Shown here piece by piece: positions 42,892 to 52,620 of a stretch of 64,000 bases of DNA. The position numbers were made by a program, and so were the translations under genes. Where the stretch lies: positions 35,662 through 99,661 of the forward strand of contig NZ_RQYM01000008.1 of the NCBI RefSeq assembly GCF_003859945.1, written 5' to 3'. Source of the DNA: Leucobacter sp. OH1287 (GTDB taxonomy: Bacteria > Actinomycetota > Actinomycetes > Actinomycetales > Microbacteriaceae). Within the stretch, counting starts at the first letter, position 1, and the number at the start of each line of letters is the position of its first letter. The notes beneath the pieces are model-generated. The model saw only the letters and a list, made by a program, of their open reading frames with translations, made no database searches and was not told the origin of the DNA.

Positions 42892-45800
42892 ATGGGACTG
42901 CAGCAGCTACCCGAGATTCTCGCCCAGCAGCCAGACTTTGCCGACGCGCTCGCGTACTCCGCAGAGAACACCAACTTTATTGCGCCCGAGGGCTTGCGCC
43001 CCGCGCTGCTCGCTGGCCTCTATCGGCAGCGCCGACAGAAACACCCCGGCGGTGCGCTGCTGATAATCGCGGCAACCAGCCGAGAGGCGGAACAGTACCG
43101 GGTTGCGCTCAGCTCGATTGAGCCGGACGCCGACATTCTTGAACTGCCCGCCTGGGAGACACTGCCGCACGAAAAACTGAGCCCGGCGGCGGCAACCGTC
43201 GGCGCTCGCGCGGTTGTTTTTAACCGGCTTAGACAGCAGGACAAGAGCGCAAAACCACTGATTCTAGTCGCGAGCGTGCGCGCTGTGCTGCAGAGCATCT
43301 CACCGTTTGCGGCCGCCGCCTCACCGCTAAACCTGAGCGTCGGAGACACCGACACTCCGCCCGCCGACATCGCCGCAAGACTCACCGCTCTCGGCTACAC
43401 ACACGTTGACCTGGTCGCCAAGCGCGGCGAGTTTGCCTTACGCGGCGGTATCCTCGACGTTTTCTCGCCAGCGGCAGATATGGCGGTCAGGATCGATTTC
43501 TTCGGCGACGAGATTGACGAGATCCGCAATTTCGCGGTGGCGGATCAGCGCAGCACAGAAACCCAGCTAACGGCGACCGAGCTCTGGCCTGCACGTGAGC
43601 TGCTGCTAACCGAGGAGGTTAGGGAGCGAGCTGAGCAGCTTTTGGCGGCGGGGGATCCGCACACAGAACTGCTCGAAAAAATCAGCGCCGGGATTGTTTG
43701 CGAGGGCATGGAAAGCCTGCTGCCGCTGCTGGTCACCGACATGGCCGCGCTCACTGAGCTGCTGCCGCCTCACAGCACCGTCGCCGTGATTGCACCGGAG
43801 CGGGTGCTGGCGCGTGCGGTGCAGCTGGCGGAAACAAACGCCGAGTTTTTGCGCGCAGCCTGGGATGCTGCGGCCGGCAGCGCTGAGCAGATTGAGCAGC
43901 AGACTGTGATTAACACGGGGGAAAAATCGGGGATGCTAACCCTCCCGGCGGTGAAACAGGCGCTCGCTCAGTCGGGTGTGTGGCACACGATTTCACCGTT
44001 CGCGATTGAGGAGAAGGCGGACGAGGCCGAGTCTGCTGACAGTTTGGCGGTAACGGTTTCTGCGGCCGCGATCCCTGCTGTTCCGCCGGGGGTTGACGCG
44101 GTTGAGTTTCAAACCGGGCAGATTCGGGACGCGCTCACAAACGGTAAACAGGTTATTGTTGCTGCCGGTGCGAGCGGCGCGGCAGAGCGTGCGCTGGAGC
44201 TGCTGCTTGAACAGCAGGTGCCGGCAACCGCTGCCGACGACAACCTGAAACAGTCCGGTGTTGCGCAGGTTGCGCAGGCTAACAGCCTCAACGGTTTTGA
44301 AACCGAACAGCTGCTGCTGCTCAGCGAAGCAGACTTTTTTGGTCGGCACATCAGCGAAACCGCCCCGAAACAGCGGGCCGGGATCCGCCGCCGCAAAAAC
44401 GTGGTTGACCCGCTGCAGCTGCAACCCGGCGACTATGTTGTGCACGACCACCACGGTATTGGTCGCTTTGTCTCGCTGACGAAGAAACAGGTGACCGTTG
44501 GTGGCCGGGGCAGCAGACAAAAGTCGGAGCGCGAGTACCTGGTGCTCGAGTATGCGGCGAGCAAGCGGGGGATGCCGGCGGATAAGCTCTATATTCCGAT
44601 CGACCAGCTCGGGCAGCTGTCACGCTATGTTGGCGGTGAGGCGCCCGCGCTCTCGAAGCTCGGCGGCAGCGACTGGGCGAACACAAAAAAGAAAGCACGC
44701 AAGGCGGTCCGCGATATTGCTGTGCAGCTGGTGAAACTCTACTCGGCGAGGGCCGCAGCAAAAGGTCACGCCTTCGCGCCCGACACCCCCTGGCAGCACG
44801 AGCTGGAGGCCGCCTTCCCGTACGTTGAAACAGTCGATCAGCTGACCGCGATCGCCGAGGTGAAGCGCGATATGGAGCGGCAGATGCCGATGGATCGCCT
44901 GGTTTCGGGTGATGTCGGGTTTGGTAAAACCGAGATTGCTGTGCGCGCGGCGTTTAAGGCGGTGCAGGACAACAAACAGGTTGCGATTCTGGTGCCGACC
45001 ACGCTGCTGGTGAAACAGCACTTTGAGACGTTCCAAAACCGCTTCGCCGGATTCCCGGTGCGCTTAAAAGCGCTCAGCCGTTTCCAGAGCGATAAAGAGG
45101 CGAGAGAGGTTATTGCGGGACTCGCAGACGGCACCGTTGATGTTGTTATCGGTACCCACCGCCTGCTCGCAAAGAACGTTAAATACCGCGATCTCGGCCT
45201 GATTATTATCGACGAGGAGCAGCGTTTCGGCGTTGAACACAAGGACGCCCTGAAACAGTTGAAAACCAACGTTGACGTGCTGGCGATGAGCGCAACCCCG
45301 ATCCCGAGAACCCTCGAGATGGCGGTGACCGGGATCCGTGAAATGTCAACCCTCGCAACCGCACCCGAGGAGCGGCATCCGATCCTAACCTTTGTGGGGC
45401 CGCGCAATCTGGGGCAGACAGCCGCCGCGATCCGCCGCGAGATGCTGCGTGAGGGACAGATTTTTTATGTGCACAATCGGGTTGCCTCAATCGGGCGGGT
45501 TGCGCGTGAGCTCGCTGAGGCGGTGCCGGAGGCGCGCGTTGCTGTCGCTCACGGCAAGCTCAGCGAGTCGGAGCTGGAGCGCGTCGTCGTTGATTTCTGG
45601 GAGAAGAAATACGATGTGCTGGTCTGCACAACCATTGTTGAGACCGGGCTTGATATTGCAAACGCGAACACGATTATTATCGACAACGCCGACAAATACG
45701 GGCTCAGCCAGCTGCACCAGCTGCGCGGCCGGGTGGGTCGCGGCCGCGAGCGCGCCTACGCCTACTTCCTTTACGATCCGAGCCGGGTGCTCACCGAGAC

Positions 45801-46551
45801 CGCGCACGAGCGGCTCGAGACCATCGCAACCCACAACGAGCTCGGCAGCGGAATGCAGGTGGCGTTGCGGGATCTGGAGATTCGCGGCGCCGGCAACCTG
45901 CTAGGCGGCGAACAGTCGGGGCACATCGCCGGTGTCGGATTTGACATGTATCTGCGGCTGATTGGCGAGGCCGTTGACACCTTTAAGGGCGAGCAGGTGC
46001 ACAGCTCACAGGATCTCACCGTCGAACTGCCGGTTGTTATCAAAATCCCCGACAGCTACATCGACAGTGAGCGTCTGCGGCTTGAGGCATACCAGAAGTT
46101 CGGTGCCGCCTCACACCCCGGTGCCCAGGCGGATCACGTCACCCTCGTGCTCGAAGAACTCACCGATCGCTACGGCAATCCGCCAAAAGAGGTGGAGCAG
46201 TTGGCGGCGCTCGCAAGGCTTAGACGGAAGGCAGCCAAGCTCGGTATCAGCCGCATCAGCGTGCTCAACGACCAGCTGCGAATCGACGCGGTGAAACTGC
46301 CCGACTCGAAACAGGTGCGGTTAAACCGCCTCTATCCGGGATCGAGCTACAGCGAAAACGGGCTGATTCTGGTGCCGATGCCGCCGGCGCTAACCGGCAC
46401 ACCGGGGCTAGCCACGAGTCCGCTTGATCGCCTTTATCGGGGCGCTGATAAGGCCGCCGACGGAGACCTGCTTGCCTGGCTTGACCGGTTGTTTGAGTCG
46501 CTTTTTAGCGAGCTGCTTGCTGGCGTATCCGCCCCCGCCGCCAAGGTTTAG
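42892..46551 (+). CDS. mfd: transcription-repair coupling factor
   Basis: Displaces RNA polymerase stalled at lesions and recruits UvrA. It is 1219 residues. The UvrB-like N-terminal domain is followed by the RNAP-interacting module (LQPGDYVVHDHHGIGRFV), a RecG-like motor with Walker A GDVGFGKTEIA, DEEQRFG, AMSATPIPRT, and the TRG and C-terminal domain. The last 48 codons overlap the convergent GTPase gene; the conserved fold seems to end before the overlap. Confidence 0.95.
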   Translation: MGLQQLPEILAQQPDFADALAYSAENTNFIAPEGLRPALLAGLYRQRRQKHPGGALLIIAATSREAEQYRVALSSIEPDADILELPAWETLPHEKLSPAAATVGARAVVFNRLRQQDKSAKPLILVASVRAVLQSISPFAAAASPLNLSVGDTDTPPADIAARLTALGYTHVDLVAKRGEFALRGGILDVFSPAADMAVRIDFFGDEIDEIRNFAVADQRSTETQLTATELWPARELLLTEEVRERAEQLLAAGDPHTELLEKISAGIVCEGMESLLPLLVTDMAALTELLPPHSTVAVIAPERVLARAVQLAETNAEFLRAAWDAAAGSAEQIEQQTVINTGEKSGMLTLPAVKQALAQSGVWHTISPFAIEEKADEAESADSLAVTVSAAAIPAVPPGVDAVEFQTGQIRDALTNGKQVIVAAGASGAAERALELLLEQQVPATAADDNLKQSGVAQVAQANSLNGFETEQLLLLSEADFFGRHISETAPKQRAGIRRRKNVVDPLQLQPGDYVVHDHHGIGRFVSLTKKQVTVGGRGSRQKSEREYLVLEYAASKRGMPADKLYIPIDQLGQLSRYVGGEAPALSKLGGSDWANTKKKARKAVRDIAVQLVKLYSARAAAKGHAFAPDTPWQHELEAAFPYVETVDQLTAIAEVKRDMERQMPMDRLVSGDVGFGKTEIAVRAAFKAVQDNKQVAILVPTTLLVKQHFETFQNRFAGFPVRLKALSRFQSDKEAREVIAGLADGTVDVVIGTHRLLAKNVKYRDLGLIIIDEEQRFGVEHKDALKQLKTNVDVLAMSATPIPRTLEMAVTGIREMSTLATAPEERHPILTFVGPRNLGQTAAAIRREMLREGQIFYVHNRVASIGRVARELAEAVPEARVAVAHGKLSESELERVVVDFWEKKYDVLVCTTIVETGLDIANANTIIIDNADKYGLSQLHQLRGRVGRGRERAYAYFLYDPSRVLTETAHERLETIATHNELGSGMQVALRDLEIRGAGNLLGGEQSGHIAGVGFDMYLRLIGEAVDTFKGEQVHSSQDLTVELPVVIKIPDSYIDSERLRLEAYQKFGAASHPGAQADHVTLVLEELTDRYGNPPKEVEQLAALARLRRKAAKLGISRISVLNDQLRIDAVKLPDSKQVRLNRLYPGSSYSENGLILVPMPPALTGTPGLATSPLDRLYRGADKAADGDLLAWLDRLFESLFSELLAGVSAPAAKV

Positions 46552-47910
46552 GTAGCGGCACTCGACGGTCGCCTGCTGCAGCCTAATCTGGAACTCGCTA
46601 ACGGCCGCGCGCAGATAGTCGTGGTGGGCGAGCGACTGGGCACGGGAGTCCTGCAGCGACTTCAGCGGTTTATCGGCGATTGCGTCACCGATTTTCTTCA
46701 GCACAATACTGCCCAGCAGCTTCTTAATCGGGGTTAGCAGCGGCGGCACCGGCAGCTTCGAGACGATCGGCCCGAGCACCTGCAGAATCGTGCCGCTGTT
46801 TTTGGCCGCAAGCTCCAGCGTTTTCTTGAAGTTGGCGCTGCGTTTCGCCCACTTTACCTGGTTTTGCAGCGGCACAAGGCAAGCAAGCGGCAGCAGCAGC
46901 TCAACACCGCTGATGGTGTTGCCCGGTGCTCCCGCGGGCGCGCTGCCCGGGGTGGATCCGCCAGCCCCTGCCGAGCCCGGTGCGGTCGAGCCTGGTGCGG
47001 CGCTGAAGATCAGGAAGTGCTCACCGATTGAGGTTGCCTCGGGGGCGTTAACAAAGCCCGCAATCGTTTGCTGCAGACCCTCCAGCTCGGCGGCCGCGTG
47101 CTGTTTTACCGTGTTGGTGAAGTCAAACACGTCGGTTCCCGGCAGCAGGTCTGCTTTGGTGAGCGCGATAACCCAGGTGCGCGGGAAGCTGTTGGTTTTT
47201 TTACCGCGCGGGAACAGCTCCGACTGCAGCCGGGTGAGCGACTCGGTGAGGTTCTGGAAGAGCGGTTTCAGATAGCGGTCCTCCTGCCCCGCATTATCGC
47301 GCAGTTTAGCGCCGTCAACCAGCAGCAGCGCAACATCGGAGCTGAGCAGGCCCTGGAAGCTGTGCAGCTGCTGCTGGGCGTGGGTGCCGACGGCGCTAAA
47401 CCAGCTGCCGGGGTAGTCGTGCCACACCAGGTTCAGCGCAACAGCTGACGGTTTCGTGTCTGCCTGCAGCTGGGTGAGGAAGCGGTAGGTGAAGCCGTAC
47501 TCGGTTGGCTGGGTTGCGCTCTGCAGTGGCGCGGGGGCCGGCTGTTGCGCGGTGGCTGGTTGCTGAGCCGCTGTTGGCTGTGGCGCCTGTGTTTCCGGCG
47601 GAGCGGGGGCTACCCGCTGCGCGCTGGCTGGCGGTGCCTCATACCTTGCCGCGCCCGCTGGGGAGTGCTGCTGGGTGCGCTCCAAAAGCGCGGCGACGGC
47701 CGGATCCGCAACCTCGAAACTGTAGTGCAGAAACCCGTTACCGCCCTGAGCTGCCGCTTTTGAGTGGGCGTAGAAGGCGCGCAGCAGCGACGACTTGCCG
47801 CTCTCGCTCTCACCGAAAACCGTGAGGTGCTGGGTTGTTTTGGTGCTCTGGCCGCCGCGATTACCTGCCCGTTTGATGACGGCTGGCTGCCGCTTTTCGA
47901 TGTTTGACAC
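46408..47910 (-). CDS. P-loop GTPase-like protein of unknown function
   Basis: A 500-residue protein with the G1 loop GESESGKSS (33-41), a G3-like DYPG (165-168) and a G4-like TKAD (251-254), in the order of TRAFAC-class GTPases. Residues about 83-136 are Pro/Ala/Gln-rich and a second Gly/Pro/Ser-rich stretch lies near 300-325, so it is a GTPase core cut by disordered inserts. The C-terminus after 340 is basic and helical (KLPVPPLLTPIKKLLGSIV), maybe membrane-associated. AGGAG precedes the GTG start. It overlaps the mfd end by 144 bases, tail to tail. Confidence 0.7.
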   Translation of the reverse strand: MSNIEKRQPAVIKRAGNRGGQSTKTTQHLTVFGESESGKSSLLRAFYAHSKAAAQGGNGFLHYSFEVADPAVAALLERTQQHSPAGAARYEAPPASAQRVAPAPPETQAPQPTAAQQPATAQQPAPAPLQSATQPTEYGFTYRFLTQLQADTKPSAVALNLVWHDYPGSWFSAVGTHAQQQLHSFQGLLSSDVALLLVDGAKLRDNAGQEDRYLKPLFQNLTESLTRLQSELFPRGKKTNSFPRTWVIALTKADLLPGTDVFDFTNTVKQHAAAELEGLQQTIAGFVNAPEATSIGEHFLIFSAAPGSTAPGSAGAGGSTPGSAPAGAPGNTISGVELLLPLACLVPLQNQVKWAKRSANFKKTLELAAKNSGTILQVLGPIVSKLPVPPLLTPIKKLLGSIVLKKIGDAIADKPLKSLQDSRAQSLAHHDYLRAAVSEFQIRLQQATVECRYLNLGGGGGYASKQLAKKRLKQPVKPGKQVSVGGLISAPIKAIKRTRG

Positions 47911-48193
47911 GGTCGCTCCTGTTCGGGTTTGCTGATGCGCCTGTTACGGGATCCTGCTTTAGAGCCCTGCTTCAGGCGCGGTAACTCTCCATCATATCCG
48001 GCTTATGTTAGTGCTAGCTGCATACCGTAGGTATCGCTTTTATCTCCGGTCATTAGTCGTTTTTATGCCTCTTTAGGGGTGTTTTTGGGTGCTTAAAAAC
48101 ACGCCGATTTCTAAGATGTTTTCCAGTGCAGTGCGAGAGAATTGAAGTGCGCTAATACACGCGCTTCCATCGGCATCAGTTAAGGAGATCGCC
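47911..48193 (+). promoter_or_regulatory. promoter region of the dha operon
   Basis: The divergent spacer has no gene. It holds the palindrome ATACC-GTA-GGTAT (48022-48034) and the inverted repeat GTGTTTTT-N8-AAAAACAC (48079-48102), either of which could bind a regulator, and ends with AAGGAG before the dhaK start. No DhaR gene is near. Confidence 0.5.
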
Positions 48194-49192
48194 TTGAAAA
48201 AACTAATCAATGATCCAGACAGTGTTGTTGTTGACGCCCTACACGGTGTTGCGGCCGCACACCCGGAGCTGCGGGTGGATTTCGATCACCAGATCGTGTT
48301 CCGCGCTGCTGCTCCTGAGGCGGGCAAGGTTGCATTGATTTCCGGTGGTGGATCCGGGCACGAGCCCCTCCACGGAGGCTACGTTGGTGTGGGAATGCTC
48401 GATGCCGCTGTAGCTGGCCAGGTTTTCACCTCACCAACCCCTGACCAGGTTGCTGCCGCGATCACCGGCGTTGACGGCGGCGCTGGTGTGCTGCAGATCG
48501 TCAAGAACTACACCGGCGATGTGATGAACTTTGAAATGGCCGCTGAGCTCGCAAACGCCGAAACCGGTGTTGAGGTTGCAACGGTTATTGTTAACGACGA
48601 CGTTGCGGTGCAGGATTCCCTATACACCGCTGGCCGTCGCGGTGTTGGTGCAACCGTGTTCGTTGAAAAGATCGCGGGCGCTGCAGCCGCCGCCGGTAAG
48701 GATCTCGCGCAGGTCACCGAGATTGCGCAGAGCGTTATCGACAACGCTCGCTCCTACGGTGTTGCCCTCACCAGCTGTACTGTGCCGGCTGTTGGTCACC
48801 CAACCTTCGACCTGCCAGAGGATGAGATCGAGCTGGGTGTCGGGATCCACGGCGAACCAGGCCGCGAGCGCGCGAAACTGAAAACCGCCGCCGAGATTGC
48901 CGAGCACATTGTTAACGCGGTCACCTCAGACTACGATTTTGCCGGGTCAGAGACCATTGTGATGCTTAACGGTATGGGCGCAACCCCGCAGATTGAGCTC
49001 TACCTGGTTTACGGTGAGGTTGCGAAACTGCTCGCCGAGAAGGGCATCCGGGTTGTCCGCAACCTCGTCGGCAACTACATCACCGCGCTTGACATGGCAG
49101 GCTGCTCACTCACCGTGATGAAGGCTGACGAAGAGAAGATCGCCCTGTGGGACGCGGCCGTTAACACCCCAGCCCTGAAGTGGGGTAACTAA
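48194..49192 (+). CDS. dhaK: dihydroxyacetone kinase, DhaK subunit
   Basis: Binds dihydroxyacetone covalently for phosphorylation by DhaL-ADP. The 332-residue protein shows SGGGSGHEPLHGGYVGVGML and the substrate-binding His at about residue 219 in GIHGEPGRE. It starts at TTG, supported by AAGGAG eight bases upstream; no in-frame ATG fits. Its stop overlaps the dhaL start by one base. Confidence 0.95.
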   Translation: MKKLINDPDSVVVDALHGVAAAHPELRVDFDHQIVFRAAAPEAGKVALISGGGSGHEPLHGGYVGVGMLDAAVAGQVFTSPTPDQVAAAITGVDGGAGVLQIVKNYTGDVMNFEMAAELANAETGVEVATVIVNDDVAVQDSLYTAGRRGVGATVFVEKIAGAAAAAGKDLAQVTEIAQSVIDNARSYGVALTSCTVPAVGHPTFDLPEDEIELGVGIHGEPGRERAKLKTAAEIAEHIVNAVTSDYDFAGSETIVMLNGMGATPQIELYLVYGEVAKLLAEKGIRVVRNLVGNYITALDMAGCSLTVMKADEEKIALWDAAVNTPALKWGN

Positions 49193-49824
49193 TGAGCAAA
49201 CTAACCCTTGCACAGCTGAACGACTGGGCTGTTAAGTTCCGTGACGTGATCAACGAGAATCGCGAGTATTTGACCGCGCTTGACGCTGAGATTGGCGATG
49301 CGGATCACGGCAGTAACATGGCACGCGGCACAACCGCCGCCGCCGAGAAGCTGCTGGCGGATCCACCAGCAACCGTGAGTGCTTTCGGTAAAACGGTCGG
49401 CATGACACTCGTTAGCACCGTCGGTGGTGCGAGCGGGCCGCTGTTTGGCACACTGTTCTTGCGTTTCGGCACAACCGCGGGCGATGTGACAGAGCTTGAC
49501 GGTGCCGCGCTGCTCGCTGCTTTGGAGGCGGGCGTGAACGGTGTGCAGGCGCGAGGCAAGGCAGAACCCGGCGATAAAACCATGGTTGATGTGCTGGTGC
49601 CAGCGCTCGCAGAGTTGAAAACACAGCTTGACGGGGGTGCGGATCTTAAAACCGCTCTGCAGCAGACCGCTGTTGCCTCGGCCACCGCGAAGGACGCAAC
49701 CAAACCGCTTGTGGCGAAGAAGGGACGAGCCAGCTACCTGGGAGAGCGCAGCGCCGGACACATTGATCCGGGCAGCGCCTCAACCGCGATTCTGTTTGAG
49801 ACACTCGCGGCGGCGGTAGCCTAG
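49192..49824 (+). CDS. dhaL: dihydroxyacetone kinase, ADP-binding DhaL subunit
   Basis: Carries a tightly bound ADP that is rephosphorylated by DhaM. LDAEIGDADHGSNMARG coordinates the Mg ions, and GGASGPLFGTLF, PGDKTMVDVL and GHIDPGS are conserved nucleotide-site segments. 210 residues. The ATG overlaps dhaK's stop, and dhaM starts two bases after it. Confidence 0.95.
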   Translation: MSKLTLAQLNDWAVKFRDVINENREYLTALDAEIGDADHGSNMARGTTAAAEKLLADPPATVSAFGKTVGMTLVSTVGGASGPLFGTLFLRFGTTAGDVTELDGAALLAALEAGVNGVQARGKAEPGDKTMVDVLVPALAELKTQLDGGADLKTALQQTAVASATAKDATKPLVAKKGRASYLGERSAGHIDPGSASTAILFETLAAAVA

Positions 49825-49826
49825 CG

Positions 49827-52466
49827 ATGACCGTCGGAATTGTTGCTGTTTCACACAGTAAACCGCTTGCGGAGGCTGCACGAGATCTTGCTTTGCAGAT
49901 GATCTCGGGAGAGCAGCCGCCGCTCGCGGTTGCCGCGGGAACAGCGGACGGTGGTTTTGGAACGGACGCGGTTGCGGTGTCAGAGGCAATCGCCGAGGTG
50001 GAAAACGGGGACGGCACAGTTGTGCTCGTTGACCTGGGGTCCGCGATCCTCTCCGCAGAGATGGCGCTTGAGTTTCTGCCCGACCCGGACGCGCGCGTCG
50101 AAATCGTCGCCGCGCCGTTCGTTGAGGGACTGCTCGCCGCCGTTGTGCGCGCCGCAACCGGCGGCAGCGTCGACGAGGTTGCCGTGGAAGCCCGCGGTGC
50201 GCTGCTCGGCAAACAGGAGCAGCTCGGGCAGCTGCCGGAGAGTGCCGGCGCTGACCGGACCCGTGAGGTGCACATCGACCTGACCGCCGAGCTGCACGCG
50301 CCGAAAGCCGCGCAGTCTGCCGAGAAGATTGAACTGGCAAGCTCCACGGTTACGCTGATTAACCCGGCTGGCCTGCACGCCAGACCGGCTGCGCAGCTTG
50401 CGGAACTCGCAGGCGAGCTGAACACAGCCACAGGCTTCGCGTTCACGGTCGCTGCGAAACACAAAAAGACCGGTGACGAGCGGATCGCTAACCTGCTTAG
50501 CCCGCTCGCGGTTGCCGCGCTCGGCACACGAGCCGATGACAGTGTGACGGTTGCCGCAACCACCACAGCCCAGTTAGCTGACGCAGCACAGGCAGACGAT
50601 TCCCGGCAGGCAGATACCACCGTGCAGCAGCAGCGAGCAGCCGAGGCTGTTGCCCAGCTGGTCGAGCTGATCGCGAGCGGCTTCGGCGAAGCAGACACCG
50701 CCACAGCCGGTGCAGGTCAAGTCGCTGATTCAGCCGCCGCCGCTGATTCAACAGCCGGTGCTGGTCCAGCCGTCGAGCAAACCGGTGCAGACCGCGACGC
50801 TAGCGAGCCCTCGCGTTCGACTAAAACCGCTCGCGCAATCGGCGTCAGCTCCGGCAGGGTGACCGCAACGGCACAGCGCATGGCTGAGTCGGTTACTGAG
50901 CCACCGGCAGAACCAGCCGCAACCCGACCAGACCCGGCCACAGAAACAGACCGTCTGCGGGAGGCGATTAGCGCCGTTGTCACACAGCTTGAAACAAGGC
51001 AGGTAAACGATCCAGAAGCGGCCGCGATTGTCGCAGCAACCGCGAAACTCGCGGCCGATCCGCTAATCCCGGAGGAGGCAGCGCCCAAACTCGCTGTCGG
51101 TCTCACCGCGGAACGCGCCGTCTGGGAAGTTCTCACTGACCTCGCGGCCAACTACGCTGAGGCAGGCGGACAGCTGGCCGAGCGAGCGACCGATGTACGG
51201 GACGTGCGCAACCGGATTGTTGCAGAGCTAACCGGGCAGCCGGCGCCGGGCATCCCAGAACCGGGGGAGCCGTTTATCCTGGTTGCCAGGGACCTTGCCC
51301 CTGCCGACACGGCGGTGCTTGATCCACAAACCTGCATAGGCATGGTGCTCGGTGAGGGCGGACCAACCTCCCACACCGCAATTATTGCCCGGGCGCTCGG
51401 GATTGCGGCGGTTGTTGACCCGTCCGCATACCAGCGGATCGCAACCGGCGATACCGTGCTGGTTGACGGTGACAGCGCCGAGGTGCTGATTGGGCCGAGC
51501 GAGGCGGAACAAAAAACTGCTCGCCGGAGCGCACAAAACCTGGCGGATCTGCCGCCGTTCACCGCCCCGGCAGCAACCAGCTGCGGTTACAGCGTGGACA
51601 TTCTCGCGAACGTTGGGAAGGCCGCGGACGCGGCGCTCGGCGTTGAACGGGGAGCGCGAGGCACCGGACTGTTCCGCACCGAGTTCTGTTTCCTCGGCCG
51701 CCAAACCGCGCCAAGCCTTGACGAGCAGATCGCCGTCTACAGCGCGGTGCTGGAGCATTTTAGAGGCAGCAAGGCCGTGATCCGCACACTCGATGCTGGG
51801 TCTGATAAACCACTGCCGTTTGTTACGCCAGACGCTGAAGCAAACCCGGCGCTCGGGGTGCGCGGTTACCGCACAGCCGACAACTATCCCGAGGTGCTGA
51901 CAACGCAGCTGCGGGCGATTGCGGCCGCGGCGGCGGCAACCGGTGTGACGCCGTGGGTTATGGCGCCGATGATCTCAACAACTGAGGAAGCGGCAGAGTT
52001 TGCCTCGCTCGCGCGTGAACACGGCCTGCAACAGGTTGGTGTGATGGTTGAAACACCGGCGGCGGCGCTCATCACAGACCAGCTGTTTGAGCACATTAAC
52101 TTCGTCAGTATCGGTACCAACGACCTCACCCAGTACACAATGGCGGCCGACCGGCTAGCAACCGAGCTCGCCCACCTCAACACACCGTGGCAGCCAGCGG
52201 TGCTGCGCATGATCCGCGAGATAGGCAGGCTAGCAGCCGGCAGACCGGTTGGTGTTTGCGGCGAGGCGGCGGCGGATCCGCTGCTCGCCAGAGTGCTCGT
52301 CGGTTTGGGAGTCAACAGCCTCTCCATGTCGCCGCAGCAGGTGCCGCTGGTTGGATCTGCCGTGAACGAAACCTCGCTCGCGGACTGTCAGCGTGCGGCG
52401 GAGGCGGCGTGTAACGCACAGTCACCGTCCGCGGCACGGCAGCGAGCGGCAGAGCTGCTCGGGTAG
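49827..52466 (+). CDS. dhaM: DhaM-HPr-Enzyme I fusion phosphotransferase
   Basis: Delivers phosphate from PEP to DhaL-ADP. The 879 residues contain, in order, an EIIA-man-like DhaM domain with His10, an HPr domain with His184 (GLHARPAA), a low-complexity linker (about 280-330), an Enzyme I N-domain with His516 (GGPTSHTAIIAR) and a complete Enzyme I PEP-binding barrel with the acid/base Cys811 (GVCGEAAAD). E. coli DhaM has only a partial EI domain, so this protein could run the whole relay alone. No GGATCC occurs in the gene before 52274. Confidence 0.92.
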   Translation: MTVGIVAVSHSKPLAEAARDLALQMISGEQPPLAVAAGTADGGFGTDAVAVSEAIAEVENGDGTVVLVDLGSAILSAEMALEFLPDPDARVEIVAAPFVEGLLAAVVRAATGGSVDEVAVEARGALLGKQEQLGQLPESAGADRTREVHIDLTAELHAPKAAQSAEKIELASSTVTLINPAGLHARPAAQLAELAGELNTATGFAFTVAAKHKKTGDERIANLLSPLAVAALGTRADDSVTVAATTTAQLADAAQADDSRQADTTVQQQRAAEAVAQLVELIASGFGEADTATAGAGQVADSAAAADSTAGAGPAVEQTGADRDASEPSRSTKTARAIGVSSGRVTATAQRMAESVTEPPAEPAATRPDPATETDRLREAISAVVTQLETRQVNDPEAAAIVAATAKLAADPLIPEEAAPKLAVGLTAERAVWEVLTDLAANYAEAGGQLAERATDVRDVRNRIVAELTGQPAPGIPEPGEPFILVARDLAPADTAVLDPQTCIGMVLGEGGPTSHTAIIARALGIAAVVDPSAYQRIATGDTVLVDGDSAEVLIGPSEAEQKTARRSAQNLADLPPFTAPAATSCGYSVDILANVGKAADAALGVERGARGTGLFRTEFCFLGRQTAPSLDEQIAVYSAVLEHFRGSKAVIRTLDAGSDKPLPFVTPDAEANPALGVRGYRTADNYPEVLTTQLRAIAAAAAATGVTPWVMAPMISTTEEAAEFASLAREHGLQQVGVMVETPAAALITDQLFEHINFVSIGTNDLTQYTMAADRLATELAHLNTPWQPAVLRMIREIGRLAAGRPVGVCGEAAADPLLARVLVGLGVNSLSMSPQQVPLVGSAVNETSLADCQRAAEAACNAQSPSAARQRAAELLG

Positions 52467-52500
52467 CTTGCGCGGGTAGCGTAGGATACTCGGGTATAGG
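52458..52500 (+). repeat. echoes of the dhaM stop region
   Basis: The gene ends CTCGGGTAG. CGCGGGTAG (near 52471-52479) and CTCGGGTATAG (52489-52499) follow within 35 bases, each with a TAG. Confidence 0.6.
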
Positions 52501-52620
52501 CGTTAAAGCTTCGCTGGCATCGCGCAGGGCAGTGTGCGGTGCCAGCGAAAATCTTAGCAGCAGCGGCCTAAACCGCGAAGCCGAAGACACCCCTAAGATC
52601 CATAAAACGAAAAGCAGATC

